The notes under the pieces are model-generated. The model did not search any database. It was not told the origin of the DNA and worked only from the letters and a program-made list of their open reading frames with translations. A stretch of 26,914 nt of DNA from Nitrososphaerota archaeon (GTDB lineage: Archaea > Thermoproteota > Nitrososphaeria > Nitrososphaerales > CADDZS01). The stretch is taken from NCBI GenBank assembly GCA_027314685.1, contig DAHVAI010000067.1, positions 1 through 26,914 on the forward strand, read 5' to 3'. The position numbers and the translations under genes are program-made. This document shows, piece after piece, positions 1-8,252 of the stretch. Numbering within the stretch: the first letter of the stretch is position 1; the number at the start of each line of letters is the position of its first letter.

Positions 1-72
1 ATTGATAGATTCGAAGATCTAAAGATAAGCTCAGAGCACAATGCAATCGAAGATCGAATACTCGTAGTGTAA
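1..72 (+). CDS. 3' end of an upstream gene (partial)
   Basis: Frame 1 is open from the window edge to a TAA at 70-72 and encodes 23 residues ending in EDRILVV. The other two forward frames stop almost at once. The stop lies 23 bases before the malate synthase ATG, which fits a tightly spaced operon partner. The fragment is too short to identify. Isocitrate lyase would be the pathway-logical neighbour of malate synthase, but nothing in these residues shows that. It could also be a chance open frame. Confidence 0.35.
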   Translation: MDRFEDLKISSEHNAIEDRILVV

Positions 73-95
73 AGAGTCTTGGGGTGCAGCGTAAA

Positions 96-1712
96 ATGAC
101 AATGCAAGAGTCCAGCATCGAGATAGCATCTGGGGTTCCACGAGAATTTCAGGAAATCCTTACGCCAGAGGCCATAGCTTTCGTTGCTGAGTTAGATCGA
201 AAATTCCACAGGATAAGAAACGAGTTACTAAGTAAACGACACGATAGGCAGAAGCGACTTGATCAAGGGGAGCTGCCAAATTTCCTTAGTGAAACTGTAC
301 ACATACGAAACGACAAAACTTGGACCGTATCTAACAATCCGCTAGATCTTCAGGATAGGCGTGTCGAAATAACAGGTCCTGCTGCGGATACAAAGATGGT
401 TATCAACGCGTTCAACTCGGGAGCTTCTGTCTACATGGCTGACTTTGAGGATGCACAATCTCCAACTTGGAACAACATAATTCAAGGTCAGATCAACTTG
501 CGCGACGCGATAAGAGGCAGGATCGGTTATCGCGCGATTGACGGAAAGCAATACTCGCTGAATCAAAAGACAGCGGTTTTGATAGTGAGGCCGCGTGGTT
601 TGCACTTGGATGAAAGCCATGTTTTAGTTGACGGTGGGCCAGTTTCCGGTGCGCTTTTCGATTTTGGACTTTTCTTGTATCAGAACGCGGAGGAACTTCT
701 GAGAATAGGCAGTGGACCGTACTTCCATCTCCCAAAGCTGGAAAGCCATCTAGAGGCAAGACTGTGGAACGAGATATTCAACTATTCTGAAGACAAGCTG
801 GCACTCAACAAAGGCACAATTCGCGCAACAGTACTCATCGAGACGATACTCGCTGCCTTCGAAATGGATGAGATTCTCTATGAACTCCGAGATCACTGCG
901 CCGGCTTGAACTGCTGTCGCTGGGACTATATCTTTAGTTTTATCAAGAAATTCAACAGAAATCCCAGATTTGTACTCCCAGACCGAGCGCAGGTAACCAT
1001 GGACAAATCCTTCCTAGCTGCATATGTTTCGTTGTTTATCAGAACCTGTCACTTGTGCAGAGCGCATGCGATAGGAGGCATGGCGGCGTATATTCCTGTG
1101 AAGAATGAAGAAAAAGCAAACAAAATTGCGTTAGAGAATGTAAGGCAGAATAAGCTCCGTGAAGCCAACGCAGGTCATGATGGCACTTGGATCGCTCATC
1201 CAGGCCTAGTTTCAATCGCAAAACAAGTCTTTGACGAGTCGATGCCCAAACCAAATCAGATATCAAGCAAGAAACAATATGACAAAATCATTGGACAAAA
1301 AGACCTGCTAGACGTGCCCGAAGGAAACATCACTCTTTCAGGATTGAAAACAAACATCAATGTGGGTCTGCGCTATCTAACTGCTTGGCTGGGTGGGAGA
1401 GGCGCAGTTCCGATCAACAACTTGATGGAAGACGCAGCAACTGCCGAGATATGTAGGGCTCAGATCTGGCAGATGATTCATCACAAGGCACGACTAGATT
1501 ATGACGAGCTGGTTGATATGACTCTTTTCCGAGCTAACTTGAGAAGCGAGCTAGCGAAGATAAAGGAAGAGAAGGGACATTCTGCTTCTGATATTGAGCT
1601 CGCAACAAAGTTGCTCGAGGATTCTGTTGTATCAAACGATTTCTTTGAGTTTCTAACTCTCCCAGCATATGCTATCCTTGTCAAAGATTTGAAAACAATA
1701 GAAACGCGATAG
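96..1712 (+). CDS. aceB: malate synthase (A type)
   Basis: Condenses glyoxylate with acetyl-CoA to malate in the cytosol, the second step of the glyoxylate shunt and an exit for glyoxylate from glycolate oxidation. The 538-residue product has the usual length for the A type and family landmarks throughout: the catalytic-arginine motif RPRG (165-168), acidic residues in IETILAAFEMDEI, the signature DHCAGLN..RWDYIFS (266-281) and the late Asp in LMEDAATAEI (about 446). The signature normally reads GLNxGxWDY; here the second Gly is Cys (residue 274, codon 915-917). I chose the ATG at 96 because GGGGTG at 81-86 can serve as ribosome binding site with 9 bases spacing; GTG at 84 and ATG at 102 are alternatives. 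The gene probably follows an upstream partner whose stop is at 72. Isocitrate lyase is not in the window. Confidence 0.95.
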   Translation: MTMQESSIEIASGVPREFQEILTPEAIAFVAELDRKFHRIRNELLSKRHDRQKRLDQGELPNFLSETVHIRNDKTWTVSNNPLDLQDRRVEITGPAADTKMVINAFNSGASVYMADFEDAQSPTWNNIIQGQINLRDAIRGRIGYRAIDGKQYSLNQKTAVLIVRPRGLHLDESHVLVDGGPVSGALFDFGLFLYQNAEELLRIGSGPYFHLPKLESHLEARLWNEIFNYSEDKLALNKGTIRATVLIETILAAFEMDEILYELRDHCAGLNCCRWDYIFSFIKKFNRNPRFVLPDRAQVTMDKSFLAAYVSLFIRTCHLCRAHAIGGMAAYIPVKNEEKANKIALENVRQNKLREANAGHDGTWIAHPGLVSIAKQVFDESMPKPNQISSKKQYDKIIGQKDLLDVPEGNITLSGLKTNINVGLRYLTAWLGGRGAVPINNLMEDAATAEICRAQIWQMIHHKARLDYDELVDMTLFRANLRSELAKIKEEKGHSASDIELATKLLEDSVVSNDFFEFLTLPAYAILVKDLKTIETR

Positions 1713-1912
1713 ATTTCTCTTATACGTAGATTTCAAATTTAGCATGAGGCGAATCTCTTACAATGATGAGTCTGAATAGGAATCAAGTGAATACCAACGC
1801 TTTTCTAGACGAGACGCTTCCAACACTCAAAATTGCCACTTCTCTCGTTAGAGCAAGCCGTTAACATTGCAACTTCTCTAAATTTTCGAACATTGATTGC
1901 AAGACTTTAGGC

Positions 1913-2416
1913 GTGGAAACAATTTTGCAAGTACTCTTTGAAACTAGTAACCTGACCAATCGGCAGCCAACTAGAAAAGGAAAGGTGGACCATCAATTTG
2001 AAGATAGGACTGAGTTTTCAGAATCTAGGAAGAAGCAGCTTTCAATTGTTGAAAAGAAACTACGCGTGCACGGGTTCATACACTCAGAAGGAATTCCCTA
2101 TGCTCTGCGAAAGATAGTCGTAGACCCTCTTTACTTAGAAACTCCCGCAAGACAGTTTCGTATCGCCGGTGTGAATTCTGGCCAAAGAGGCGGGAGAAAG
2201 TTCAGCTCAAATGCGTTCTTTGGACGCCGAATGCTCTCCGAATCATATTTTGTCTCAGATTGGGAGAGGTTCAGCAGGTTCATGGGCATGAAGCTTGAAC
2301 TAATGTTTCGCGCAGCGAACCCGAATCCGCCAAGGCAGTTGAAATTGGCATTCACCCGTTTCATGCATAATTTTGGGTTCCACTGGACGTTGTGTGTTCA
2401 CACCTCTGGAAACTGA
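1913..2416 (+). CDS. hypothetical protein, possibly a decayed gene
   Basis: An open frame of 167 codons from a GTG, basic and rich in Arg, Lys and Phe, with no motif I recognise. No ribosome binding site or clear TATA box precedes the start. Near its 3' end a second frame (about 2299-2505) also reads like protein, including VQINVVYLSKLECCQ and VPPEDTS before a stop, but with an internal TAA at 2368-2370. This mixture suggests either a spurious ORF or a gene broken by frameshifts. No neighbour gives a functional hint. Confidence 0.3.
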   Translation: METILQVLFETSNLTNRQPTRKGKVDHQFEDRTEFSESRKKQLSIVEKKLRVHGFIHSEGIPYALRKIVVDPLYLETPARQFRIAGVNSGQRGGRKFSSNAFFGRRMLSESYFVSDWERFSRFMGMKLELMFRAANPNPPRQLKLAFTRFMHNFGFHWTLCVHTSGN

Positions 2417-2720
2417 CCTGTAGCACAACGTACGGAGATGTCCAAATCAATGTCGTGTACTTGTCCAAACTTGAGTGTTGTCAAACCATCTTGGTCCCGC
2501 CAGAGGACACCAGCTAGAAGCTGGCCGGGCTGACCACGAGGCGCCAATTTTTTAAAACGGAACACAGGCAATTTTATTGATTTGATCCTTTTGCCGGGAA
2601 TCTTCCTTGCAGCAATGGGGATTATTCGGCAGTGGATCTCACACTCTGTCCTATGTTATTTGGAAGATTGATCCCGTCCACATTTAACGCAAGGCGTCGC
2701 AGAAAGGCGAATCGAGATAG
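2417..2720. other. intergenic stretch with a hairpin and T-run
   Basis: This lies between the weak 1913-2416 ORF and the M24 dipeptidase, which ends here from the other strand. It holds a perfect 6-base-pair hairpin CCAGCT-AGA-AGCTGG at 2510-2524, then GGCGCC and a six-T run at about 2540-2552, which could terminate rightward transcription. A short frame after it (about 2540-2655) encodes a hydrophobic peptide, but without a credible start. No tRNA or other RNA gene was recognised. Confidence 0.4.
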
Positions 2721-3818
2721 CTAGATCTCAATCAATTCGTGGCTCAATGTAGTAAGATTCTTGGCCTTTCCTTTCTCGATCACGACATTGTCCTCTATCC
2801 TTACCCCAAACTTTCCAGGGAGATATATTCCAGGCTCAACGGTAAACACCATTCCATTCTCCAGATTGTTGGAGTTTCCTTCTTTGATGTACGGTGCTTC
2901 ATGAACTTCGAGACCCAGACCATGCCCTGTCCTGTGAAAGAAATACTTTCCATATCCTGCTTTCGCAATAATTGATCTTGTCTTTCGGTCTACTTCTTGA
3001 GCCGATTTTCCAGAAGCGGATTCCTCTACCCCAGCTGCCTCTGCACTTTTCACAATCTCGTATACTTCCTTCTGTTTCTCATTTGGCTTTCCGAGAACAA
3101 AAGCCCTGGTAAAATCTGCATAGTATCCATCCCCATTCGGGCAGCTGGAGTCAACGACAATCATGTCTCCTTTCCGGAGGACTCTCGGACTAATCGTTGA
3201 ATGAGGAATTGCTGAATTCGGACCAGATTGAATTAGAGGCGGTTCATCAGGTTCAAGTTTTTGGTCATGCATCAGTTTCACAATTTCTAGACCTATTTCT
3301 GATTCTGTCTTTCCCTTTCTAATGATTTCAGGAAGGGACTTGTAGACGCGACCCAGTTTCCTCGCGGCATCCTTTGTCGATTTTATCTCTTCTTCCGTCT
3401 TGATCAAACGCAGATTGGAAGCTTCGATGCTAATCGGAAGAAATTCGCATGCTCTGAGAACGCTTTTGAATTGCTCAATTTTTCCAAAGGTGATCGTCTC
3501 TTCGATGCCAATTCTCCGAGTCTTCGAATTTAGAAATTTCACCGCACTACGTAGTGCTCCTTCATAACCTTCAGTGTCTGTCCAAGAGAAAACTTGATCT
3601 GACGAGCTCTTCTTGGCCTTTTCCAAGTCCAGCATAGGAACGACTAGGGCGCTCTTTGTCCCATCTTCGCTCAGTAACCCGCAGGAAAATCTCTCGAACG
3701 CTTTTCCAACATAATTGAGAAAATATCTCAAGTTCGGAGGACTGGTAACCGCGACGCAATTGATTTGTTTCGCCTTGAGCCTTTGGGCTAGACTCTGACA
3801 TCTGTTTTGATGATTCAA
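2721..3818 (-). CDS. pepQ: M24 family Xaa-Pro dipeptidase / aminopeptidase P-like
   Basis: A cytosolic metallopeptidase expected to cleave peptides next to proline, part of peptide recycling. The 365-residue length is typical of archaeal PepQ. An N-terminal creatinase-type domain (about 8-135) precedes the pita-bread catalytic domain. All five metal ligands are present: Asp223 in VVDSSCPNGD, Asp235 in GYYADFTRAF, His299 in HRTGHGLGLEVHE, Glu328 in FTVEPGIYLPG and Glu342 in GVRIEDNVV. The start is TTG at 3818; no good in-frame ATG exists near the N-terminus. An AT-rich stretch on the minus strand near 3845-3855 (AATATTAACG) may be the TATA box. With the M1 aminopeptidase on the other side of the long intergenic region it forms a divergent pair of peptide-degrading genes that could share regulation. 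Confidence 0.92.
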   Translation of the reverse strand: MNHQNRCQSLAQRLKAKQINCVAVTSPPNLRYFLNYVGKAFERFSCGLLSEDGTKSALVVPMLDLEKAKKSSSDQVFSWTDTEGYEGALRSAVKFLNSKTRRIGIEETITFGKIEQFKSVLRACEFLPISIEASNLRLIKTEEEIKSTKDAARKLGRVYKSLPEIIRKGKTESEIGLEIVKLMHDQKLEPDEPPLIQSGPNSAIPHSTISPRVLRKGDMIVVDSSCPNGDGYYADFTRAFVLGKPNEKQKEVYEIVKSAEAAGVEESASGKSAQEVDRKTRSIIAKAGYGKYFFHRTGHGLGLEVHEAPYIKEGNSNNLENGMVFTVEPGIYLPGKFGVRIEDNVVIEKGKAKNLTTLSHELIEI

Positions 3819-4508
3819 ATGCTATTGCCGAGGAAAAGAACTATCAGGTCGTTAATATTTCTATTCAGATAACGCTTTGTAGCGGATGCTATCAATAATG
3901 TGTCAGGCGCCTGATAGTGAACATTATCGCCATAGCTTGTCATTTTCAAGAAATCATGTCTTAGGAGAATTGACCGATCGATTGGTCAATCAATCAATCA
4001 GTCAATCAATTGATTTAGCGATTGGTTAAAAGAACCATTGGCACATCAAAGGCAGGCAGGCTAATGAGACTTGTCTAGTACAAACTGAAACAAAAGTTCT
4101 CGTTCATAGAGAGCTGCTTTGGACCGGACTAGGCTGACCGTGGACCCAATTGTAGAAACGAGCTCCAAGAAAGCTCATCATGCAATAATTGCAATGAAAC
4201 AATTGATGACACGGAATTCTTGCAGTGCTTCCTGAGACCTCTATAGTCGATCGCAAGGGCGAGTGAGCACACAAAGCAAGATTTCAAGATTCAATTTGAA
4301 CAACGTGTTTGAAGCTCTGTAAGCTCAGAACAGCTAGGATCAATTGTTCTCGCAAATCAGAGCTTTTTCATCTCAAGGAACATGCCTGTTATCGTAGTTT
4401 CACTATTGAACGATCTCAGAACAGCTCGAAACACCACGAATGCAAGAATGCAAGGTTGATTTGATCTAATTTTCAAAAAGCATTTGTGTTTGAGAAACGT
4501 GATTAGGA
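3819..4508. other. long non-coding region between divergent peptidase genes
   Basis: About 690 bases without a credible gene. It contains the TCAA-type repeat and inverted repeats at 3972-4036, annotated separately. A short open frame around 4133-4243 encodes a Cys-x-x-Cys peptide (SSCNNCNETIDDTEF) but has a stop just upstream and no start, so I do not call it. Promoters of both flanking genes must lie here. I saw no tRNA-like fold and no remnant of the coding repeat found around the uvr genes. Confidence 0.5.
3972..4036. repeat. TCAA tandem repeat flanked by inverted repeats
   Basis: Starts with a near-palindrome at 3972-3987 (GACCGATCGATTGGTC, one mismatched pair), continues as repeated TCAA units from 3986 to about 4010, includes a perfect 12-base palindrome AATCAATTGATT at 4004-4015, and ends with GGTT-AAAAG-AACC at 4024-4036. 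The motif family ATTGGT/ACCAAT recurs. The array lies midway between the two divergently transcribed peptidase genes. It could be an operator array, a simple-sequence expansion, or both. Confidence 0.6.
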
Positions 4509-6911
4509 ATGAAAGACTTGGAAATTCTCGAATATGGTTTATCACTGGACATAGACTATCACTCACTTGCGATAAGAGGAGAAGAGACAATCAAGCTAAG
4601 GGACGCAGAAAAAGAGCTAGCGCTGGATGTCTTTGACATCCGTGTTAAGAGTGTTAGTGCGAACGGAAGAGATCTGAGTTATCAACTGGATCACGATTCA
4701 AAAAAACTAAAGATTTCTGGTATAAACTGGCATGAACTCACGATAGAGTACGAAACGAGCGTTACCGAAAAGATGCTCTACGGGATCTACAAGTCGCGCT
4801 ACGGCAAGGATTACTTTGTCACGACGGACTTTGAACCTAACGGCGCAAGGATGCTCTTTCCTTGCGTTGACGACCCATCTTACAAGGCTGTCTTTTCTCT
4901 CAAAGTGACGACCCAGAAAGGGCTTCTCGTGAGCACAAACACACGACTAGAAAAGATCGAAGATCTAGGAGACAGATCAAAACACATCTTCGAAAAGACG
5001 CCAAGAATGTCCACGTACATCTTCTACCTGGGAATAGGCAGGTTTGAGCAAAAATCGCTAAAGGATAAGAACTTGGAGTTTAGAGTACTCGCAAGGCCCG
5101 GTCAGGCAGAAAAAGGCCAGTTCGCACTTGAAAGCGCGGTAAAGTTCCTCAGGACTTATGAAGACTATTACTCTGTTCCGTATCCTCTGGACAAGCTCGA
5201 TTTGATTGCCCTACCTGAGTATGCTTCGGGCGCGATGGAAAACTGGGGGGCAGTTACTTTCAGAGAAGTCTCACTTCTGATTGACCAGAACAGCAGCGTT
5301 GCAAACAAGAGGCTCGTAACCACAAACTTGGGGCACGAACTTGCACACATGTGGTTCGGGGATCTGGTCACGATGCGCTGGTGGAACGATCTCTGGCTGA
5401 ACGAGAGCTTTGCAACGTTCATGGAATGCAAGATTGCAGACAAGCTATTCCCGGATTGGAACTTCTTTGACGACTTTGTCCAGCAGCAGACCTCGGTCGC
5501 GATGCACAACGACTCGATTAAAAGCACTCACCCAATCGACGAGAAGGTGAACGCTCCAGAGGAGATCAGCGAGATCTTCGATGAGATTAGTTACGGCAAG
5601 GGCGCAAGCGTACTTCGTATGATCGAAGCTTGGATCGGTGAAGGAGCTTTTCGAAAGGGCGTCTCAAGTTATCTGGATGAGAACAAGTTCAAGAACGCCG
5701 AGGGAAGAGACCTTTGGCTAAATCTAGAGAAAGCTTCTGGCCAGCCTGTGAGCAATGTCTTGGAGGCCTGGATTAAAAAGCCCGGTTTTCCTCTAGTGAG
5801 AGTCACGTACCAAAACAACAAGCTAAGATTTTCACAAGAGAGATTCCTTCTCGGAGGCAAGTCAGATCAAAAGGATCTGTGGCCTGTCCCAATCAACTTT
5901 AGCTTGAATGGGCAAGAGCAAAAAATTCTACTGGCGGATGAAGATCTTGAAATTTCGGTCGATAAAATCCAAAGCCTAAAGGTAAACTCTGGCCAGGTTG
6001 GCTTTTACAGGACGCTGTACGACAAGAATCTTTACGGCGTAATTGAAAGACAGTTCCAGGATCTAGATGCACTCGATCGTTGGGGAATAGTTACTGATCT
6101 CTTCGAATTCTTGGAAGCAGATCTCGTCGAAAAAGAGCAGTATTTTTTCTTTGTGAAAAGATGTCTTGGCGAAACGCAATACATCGTCGCGGATGCCGTG
6201 ACCACCGAGCTACAATTCCTCAGGTCGATAGCTCCGGAGAGCACAACGGTAAGGTTACTCCACTTGGATTACCACAAAGCCCAGATGAATCGTCTCGGAC
6301 TAGACTCGAAACCTGGCGAGAATGACACCGATAAGATATTGAGGGGTCGAGTCGCTTCAGGTCTCGCGCTAGCAGACGAAGCTTTTGCGTCAAGGTTATC
6401 TTCAAAGTTCAAAATATATGAAAAATTAGATCCGAACATCCGAACTGCGGCGGGAATTGCCTTCGCCCAGACAAACGGAAAGGACGGATACGACGAGATC
6501 ATTAGAACTATAAAAAGAATCGACAGCGAGGCAGACGTTGCAAAGCTCTACGCAGGACTCACTTCATTCAAAGATTCCGATCTAGTCAAAAAAGCGCTGG
6601 ACTTTTGCATAGGTGGCGAGATAAGCAGGGCGGATTCTCTGTACGCGGTCCTAAACGCGGATCAAAATCCCAATGCAAGGGAAGCGACTTGGGACTGGAT
6701 AAGGAAAAACATTGGAGTATTCCAAGAGCTATTCCATGGCACTCCGTACGTCTGGATGATAATGCAAGAGGCAATCAGCAGGACTGGGATAGGGAGAGAA
6801 AACAAGGTAAAGAATGATCTCGAAAAAATGGACGTCCCTGAAGCCCAAAAGGGAATCAAGAAAGGGCTGGAGCTTCTAGAGATTTACTCCAGCCTACGAG
6901 CAAGGCTCTAA
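4509..6911 (+). CDS. M1 family zinc aminopeptidase (tricorn factor F2/F3-like)
   Basis: A large cytosolic aminopeptidase that removes N-terminal residues from short peptides released by the proteasome or tricorn protease. Its 800 residues match the length of archaeal tricorn-interacting factors. Domain order is standard: beta-saddle N-domain (about 1-195), thermolysin-like catalytic domain (about 200-430), beta-sandwich and alpha-helical C-terminal domain. Visible motifs are the substrate-binding GAMEN (241-245), zinc site HELAH (276-280) with third ligand Glu299 in WLNESFA, and the transition-state Tyr362 in EISYGKGASVL. The ATG at 4509 is the first residue of the conserved N-domain; no strong ribosome binding site precedes it and an AT-rich element lies around 4463-4470. 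It reads away from the M24 dipeptidase, which fits a joint role in peptide turnover. Confidence 0.95.
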   Translation: MKDLEILEYGLSLDIDYHSLAIRGEETIKLRDAEKELALDVFDIRVKSVSANGRDLSYQLDHDSKKLKISGINWHELTIEYETSVTEKMLYGIYKSRYGKDYFVTTDFEPNGARMLFPCVDDPSYKAVFSLKVTTQKGLLVSTNTRLEKIEDLGDRSKHIFEKTPRMSTYIFYLGIGRFEQKSLKDKNLEFRVLARPGQAEKGQFALESAVKFLRTYEDYYSVPYPLDKLDLIALPEYASGAMENWGAVTFREVSLLIDQNSSVANKRLVTTNLGHELAHMWFGDLVTMRWWNDLWLNESFATFMECKIADKLFPDWNFFDDFVQQQTSVAMHNDSIKSTHPIDEKVNAPEEISEIFDEISYGKGASVLRMIEAWIGEGAFRKGVSSYLDENKFKNAEGRDLWLNLEKASGQPVSNVLEAWIKKPGFPLVRVTYQNNKLRFSQERFLLGGKSDQKDLWPVPINFSLNGQEQKILLADEDLEISVDKIQSLKVNSGQVGFYRTLYDKNLYGVIERQFQDLDALDRWGIVTDLFEFLEADLVEKEQYFFFVKRCLGETQYIVADAVTTELQFLRSIAPESTTVRLLHLDYHKAQMNRLGLDSKPGENDTDKILRGRVASGLALADEAFASRLSSKFKIYEKLDPNIRTAAGIAFAQTNGKDGYDEIIRTIKRIDSEADVAKLYAGLTSFKDSDLVKKALDFCIGGEISRADSLYAVLNADQNPNAREATWDWIRKNIGVFQELFHGTPYVWMIMQEAISRTGIGRENKVKNDLEKMDVPEAQKGIKKGLELLEIYSSLRARL

Positions 6912-6912
6912 C

Positions 6913-6931
6913 TCTTAGATCTAAGATTTTT
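6913..6931 (+). terminator. palindrome plus T-run after the M1 aminopeptidase
   Basis: A perfect 14-base palindrome TCTTAGATCTAAGA (6913-6926) is followed directly by TTTTT. It starts two bases after the aminopeptidase stop codon. Archaeal termination depends mainly on the T-run; the hairpin is an extra feature. Confidence 0.55.
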
Positions 6932-6939
6932 CAGACATC

Positions 6940-6992
6940 CGGGTCCAAATCTCTTGCGTAGTACCTTCTTTTTATAGTGTTCGTTGGACCCG
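6940..6992. repeat. inverted repeat between convergent genes
   Basis: A perfect 9-base-pair stem, CGGGTCCAA at 6940-6948 and TTGGACCCG at 6984-6992, separated by 35 bases. It can be extended imperfectly outward (CAGAcaTCC against GGAAATCTG). It lies between the aminopeptidase end and the 3' end of the convergent small gene, so a bidirectional terminator or processing site is plausible; a protein site is also possible. Confidence 0.5.
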
Positions 6993-7015
6993 TGGAAATC
7001 TGAGCTTGAATCGTC

Positions 7016-7225
7016 CTAGCGCCGTCTTTTCTTCGCGGATTGAATCTTCTTGTTGACCGCATTCAACCGCTTCATGTCCTCTTCAAGGTTTGTCTGGTTT
7101 CTCCTTATGAGAGTCATTATCACGTTGAAATGCTTCGTCTTTGATCCTCTCTTTATGTACGTGTTCAGGATTTTTCTCTCTTCTCCGGTGAATACATACC
7201 CTCTCAAATTAGTTCGCCAATGCAA
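7016..7225 (-). CDS. small basic conserved archaeal protein, unknown function
   Basis: Encodes up to 69 residues. The segment RGYVFTGEERKILNTYIKRG resembles the N-terminus of small thaumarchaeal proteins I recall as starting MRGYxFTxxER, which favours the internal TTG at 7207 (63 residues) over the TTG at 7225. Two amphipathic helices and a strongly basic tail (QSAKKRRR) suggest a helical nucleic-acid-binding or HTH-like protein, but no function is established. A TATA-like box at 7244-7252 lies 23 bases before 7225 and 41 before 7207, so either a leaderless long form or a short-leader form is possible. Convergent with the M1 aminopeptidase. Confidence 0.7.
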   Translation of the reverse strand: MHWRTNLRGYVFTGEERKILNTYIKRGSKTKHFNVIMTLIRRNQTNLEEDMKRLNAVNKKIQSAKKRRR

Positions 7226-7243
7226 TCAGCAACGAATCCACTG

Positions 7244-7252
7244 TAATATAAA
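7244..7252. promoter_or_regulatory. shared TATA box for divergent small genes
   Basis: TAATATAAA reads as TTTATATTA on the other strand, so it is TATA-like both ways. Its centre is 29 bases before a GTG at 7277 on the plus strand and 23 bases before the TTG at 7225 on the minus strand, both close to the archaeal TATA-to-start distance for leaderless transcripts. Confidence 0.5.
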
Positions 7253-7344
7253 CCATTGGGAGAAAGAATTGTTTTCGTGAGTACCGCTGCAATAATCGCA
7301 GTCGCAACAACCTTATCATTCAAGAGTCAGTTAGTCAAGATGGA

Positions 7345-7704
7345 TTGTCGCTGGAAGACGCAACAATACAGTTGCAGGAAGCAATTTCAAATGCCTGCTC
7401 AATGAAGCAAGGGCTAAGACTGCAAAAAGGTGATTACGCTATCGCATCTATTACCGTACCCAAGAACTGCGATCTGACAATCTATTCAAAGGATAGAGTG
7501 AGAATTCTCTACATTGGGAAACGGAACAGACCTATGTTTATACTAGGCGACAACTCACATCTTCACTTGGAGGAAAAACTCGAGCTCTACTACAATACGA
7601 ATAACATCCAAGAAGTATCTGCTCTGATGGTTAAGAAGCCTCCAACTGCCAGCTTCCAAGTTTCGGGAACCGTGAAGATTTCGCTATTTTCGTTAAAGCA
7701 GTAA
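7345..7704 (+). CDS. hypothetical protein, probably the body of a frameshifted secreted protein
   Basis: Open from a TTG for 119 residues. The middle part, with alternating hydrophobic strands (ASITVPKNCDLTIYSK, RVRILYIGKR, SHLHLEEKLELYY), resembles the start of a beta-helix or beta-sandwich protein; no family is recognised. The TTG is a poor start. A GTG at 7277, correctly placed after the TATA box at 7244-7252, opens a different frame whose first residues STAAIIAVATTLSF look like a signal or anchor segment, and that frame runs in parallel to past 7345. A single indel between about 7295 and 7345 would join the two into a roughly 142-residue exported protein. Either the gene is broken or the assembly has an indel. 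Confidence 0.5.
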   Translation: MSLEDATIQLQEAISNACSMKQGLRLQKGDYAIASITVPKNCDLTIYSKDRVRILYIGKRNRPMFILGDNSHLHLEEKLELYYNTNNIQEVSALMVKKPPTASFQVSGTVKISLFSLKQ

Positions 7705-7732
7705 ACCAAGTCTTCTGATGGCGAAACTACCC

Positions 7733-8209
7733 TTACATGTCATCATACTTTTCTACTTCGTTGTTAAGTACCACCAAATCAACTCCACATCTCGAGAATA
7801 TCTCGCGTGAATCCTCTGCCGCGTGGTATCTTTTTTCGCAAACCACCTTCTTTATTCCTGCGGCCACAACGCTCATTGCACAACTTCTGCACGGCTCCAT
7901 TTTGCAGTAGAGCGTCGCTCCCTGCAGGGATGTTCCAAACTTGGCAGCTTGTATTATCGCGTTTTGTTCCGCATGGATAGTGCGCATGCAATGTTGTCTC
8001 ACTTGACCATCCTCGTCAATGACCTTCCTCAGCAGGTGGCCGGCCTCGTCGCAATGTGGCATCCCTGGCGGAGAGCCCACGTAACCAGTTGTGAGAATAT
8101 GTTTTTCCTTCACAATGACACTACCGCTTCTGCCGCGATCGCATGTAGACCTTGATGCGACTGTCCGAGTCAGCTCAATGAAGTACTCATCCCAGCTTGG
8201 TCTTACCAT
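7733..8209 (-). CDS. dCMP deaminase / ComEB-like zinc deaminase
   Basis: Deaminates dCMP to dUMP, feeding thymidylate synthesis in the cytosol. The 158-residue product shows the cytidine-deaminase-fold zinc site: His79-Ala-Glu81 in TIHAEQNAII, with Glu as proton shuttle, and Cys107/Cys110 in PCRSCAMSV. Cys and His residues near 23, 52-53 and 73 match the second structural zinc site seen in phage T4-type dCMP deaminases. I start at the ATG at 8209, where the family-like MVRPSWDEYF begins; an upstream extension to 8293 would overlap the divergent neighbour. A TATA-like TTAAAT lies about 33 bases upstream. No downstream partner on the same strand is close. Confidence 0.92.
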   Translation of the reverse strand: MVRPSWDEYFIELTRTVASRSTCDRGRSGSVIVKEKHILTTGYVGSPPGMPHCDEAGHLLRKVIDEDGQVRQHCMRTIHAEQNAIIQAAKFGTSLQGATLYCKMEPCRSCAMSVVAAGIKKVVCEKRYHAAEDSREIFSRCGVDLVVLNNEVEKYDDM

Positions 8210-8252
8210 AATCTCGATTTGAACATTCGTCCGGTTGCGATTTAAGTTAATG

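Noticed and set aside
2417..2560. Possible structured RNA gene around the CCAGCT hairpin
   Set aside because: Only one short hairpin and a T-run are evident; no tRNA, C/D box or other known RNA pattern could be built.
3981..4015. Repeat array as a CRISPR
   Set aside because: Units are four bases long without spacers and no cas genes are present; it is a simple tandem repeat with palindromes.
4133..4243. Short Cys-x-x-Cys open frame as a zinc-ribbon gene
   Set aside because: It has an upstream stop, no start codon, no promoter and only about 35 codons.
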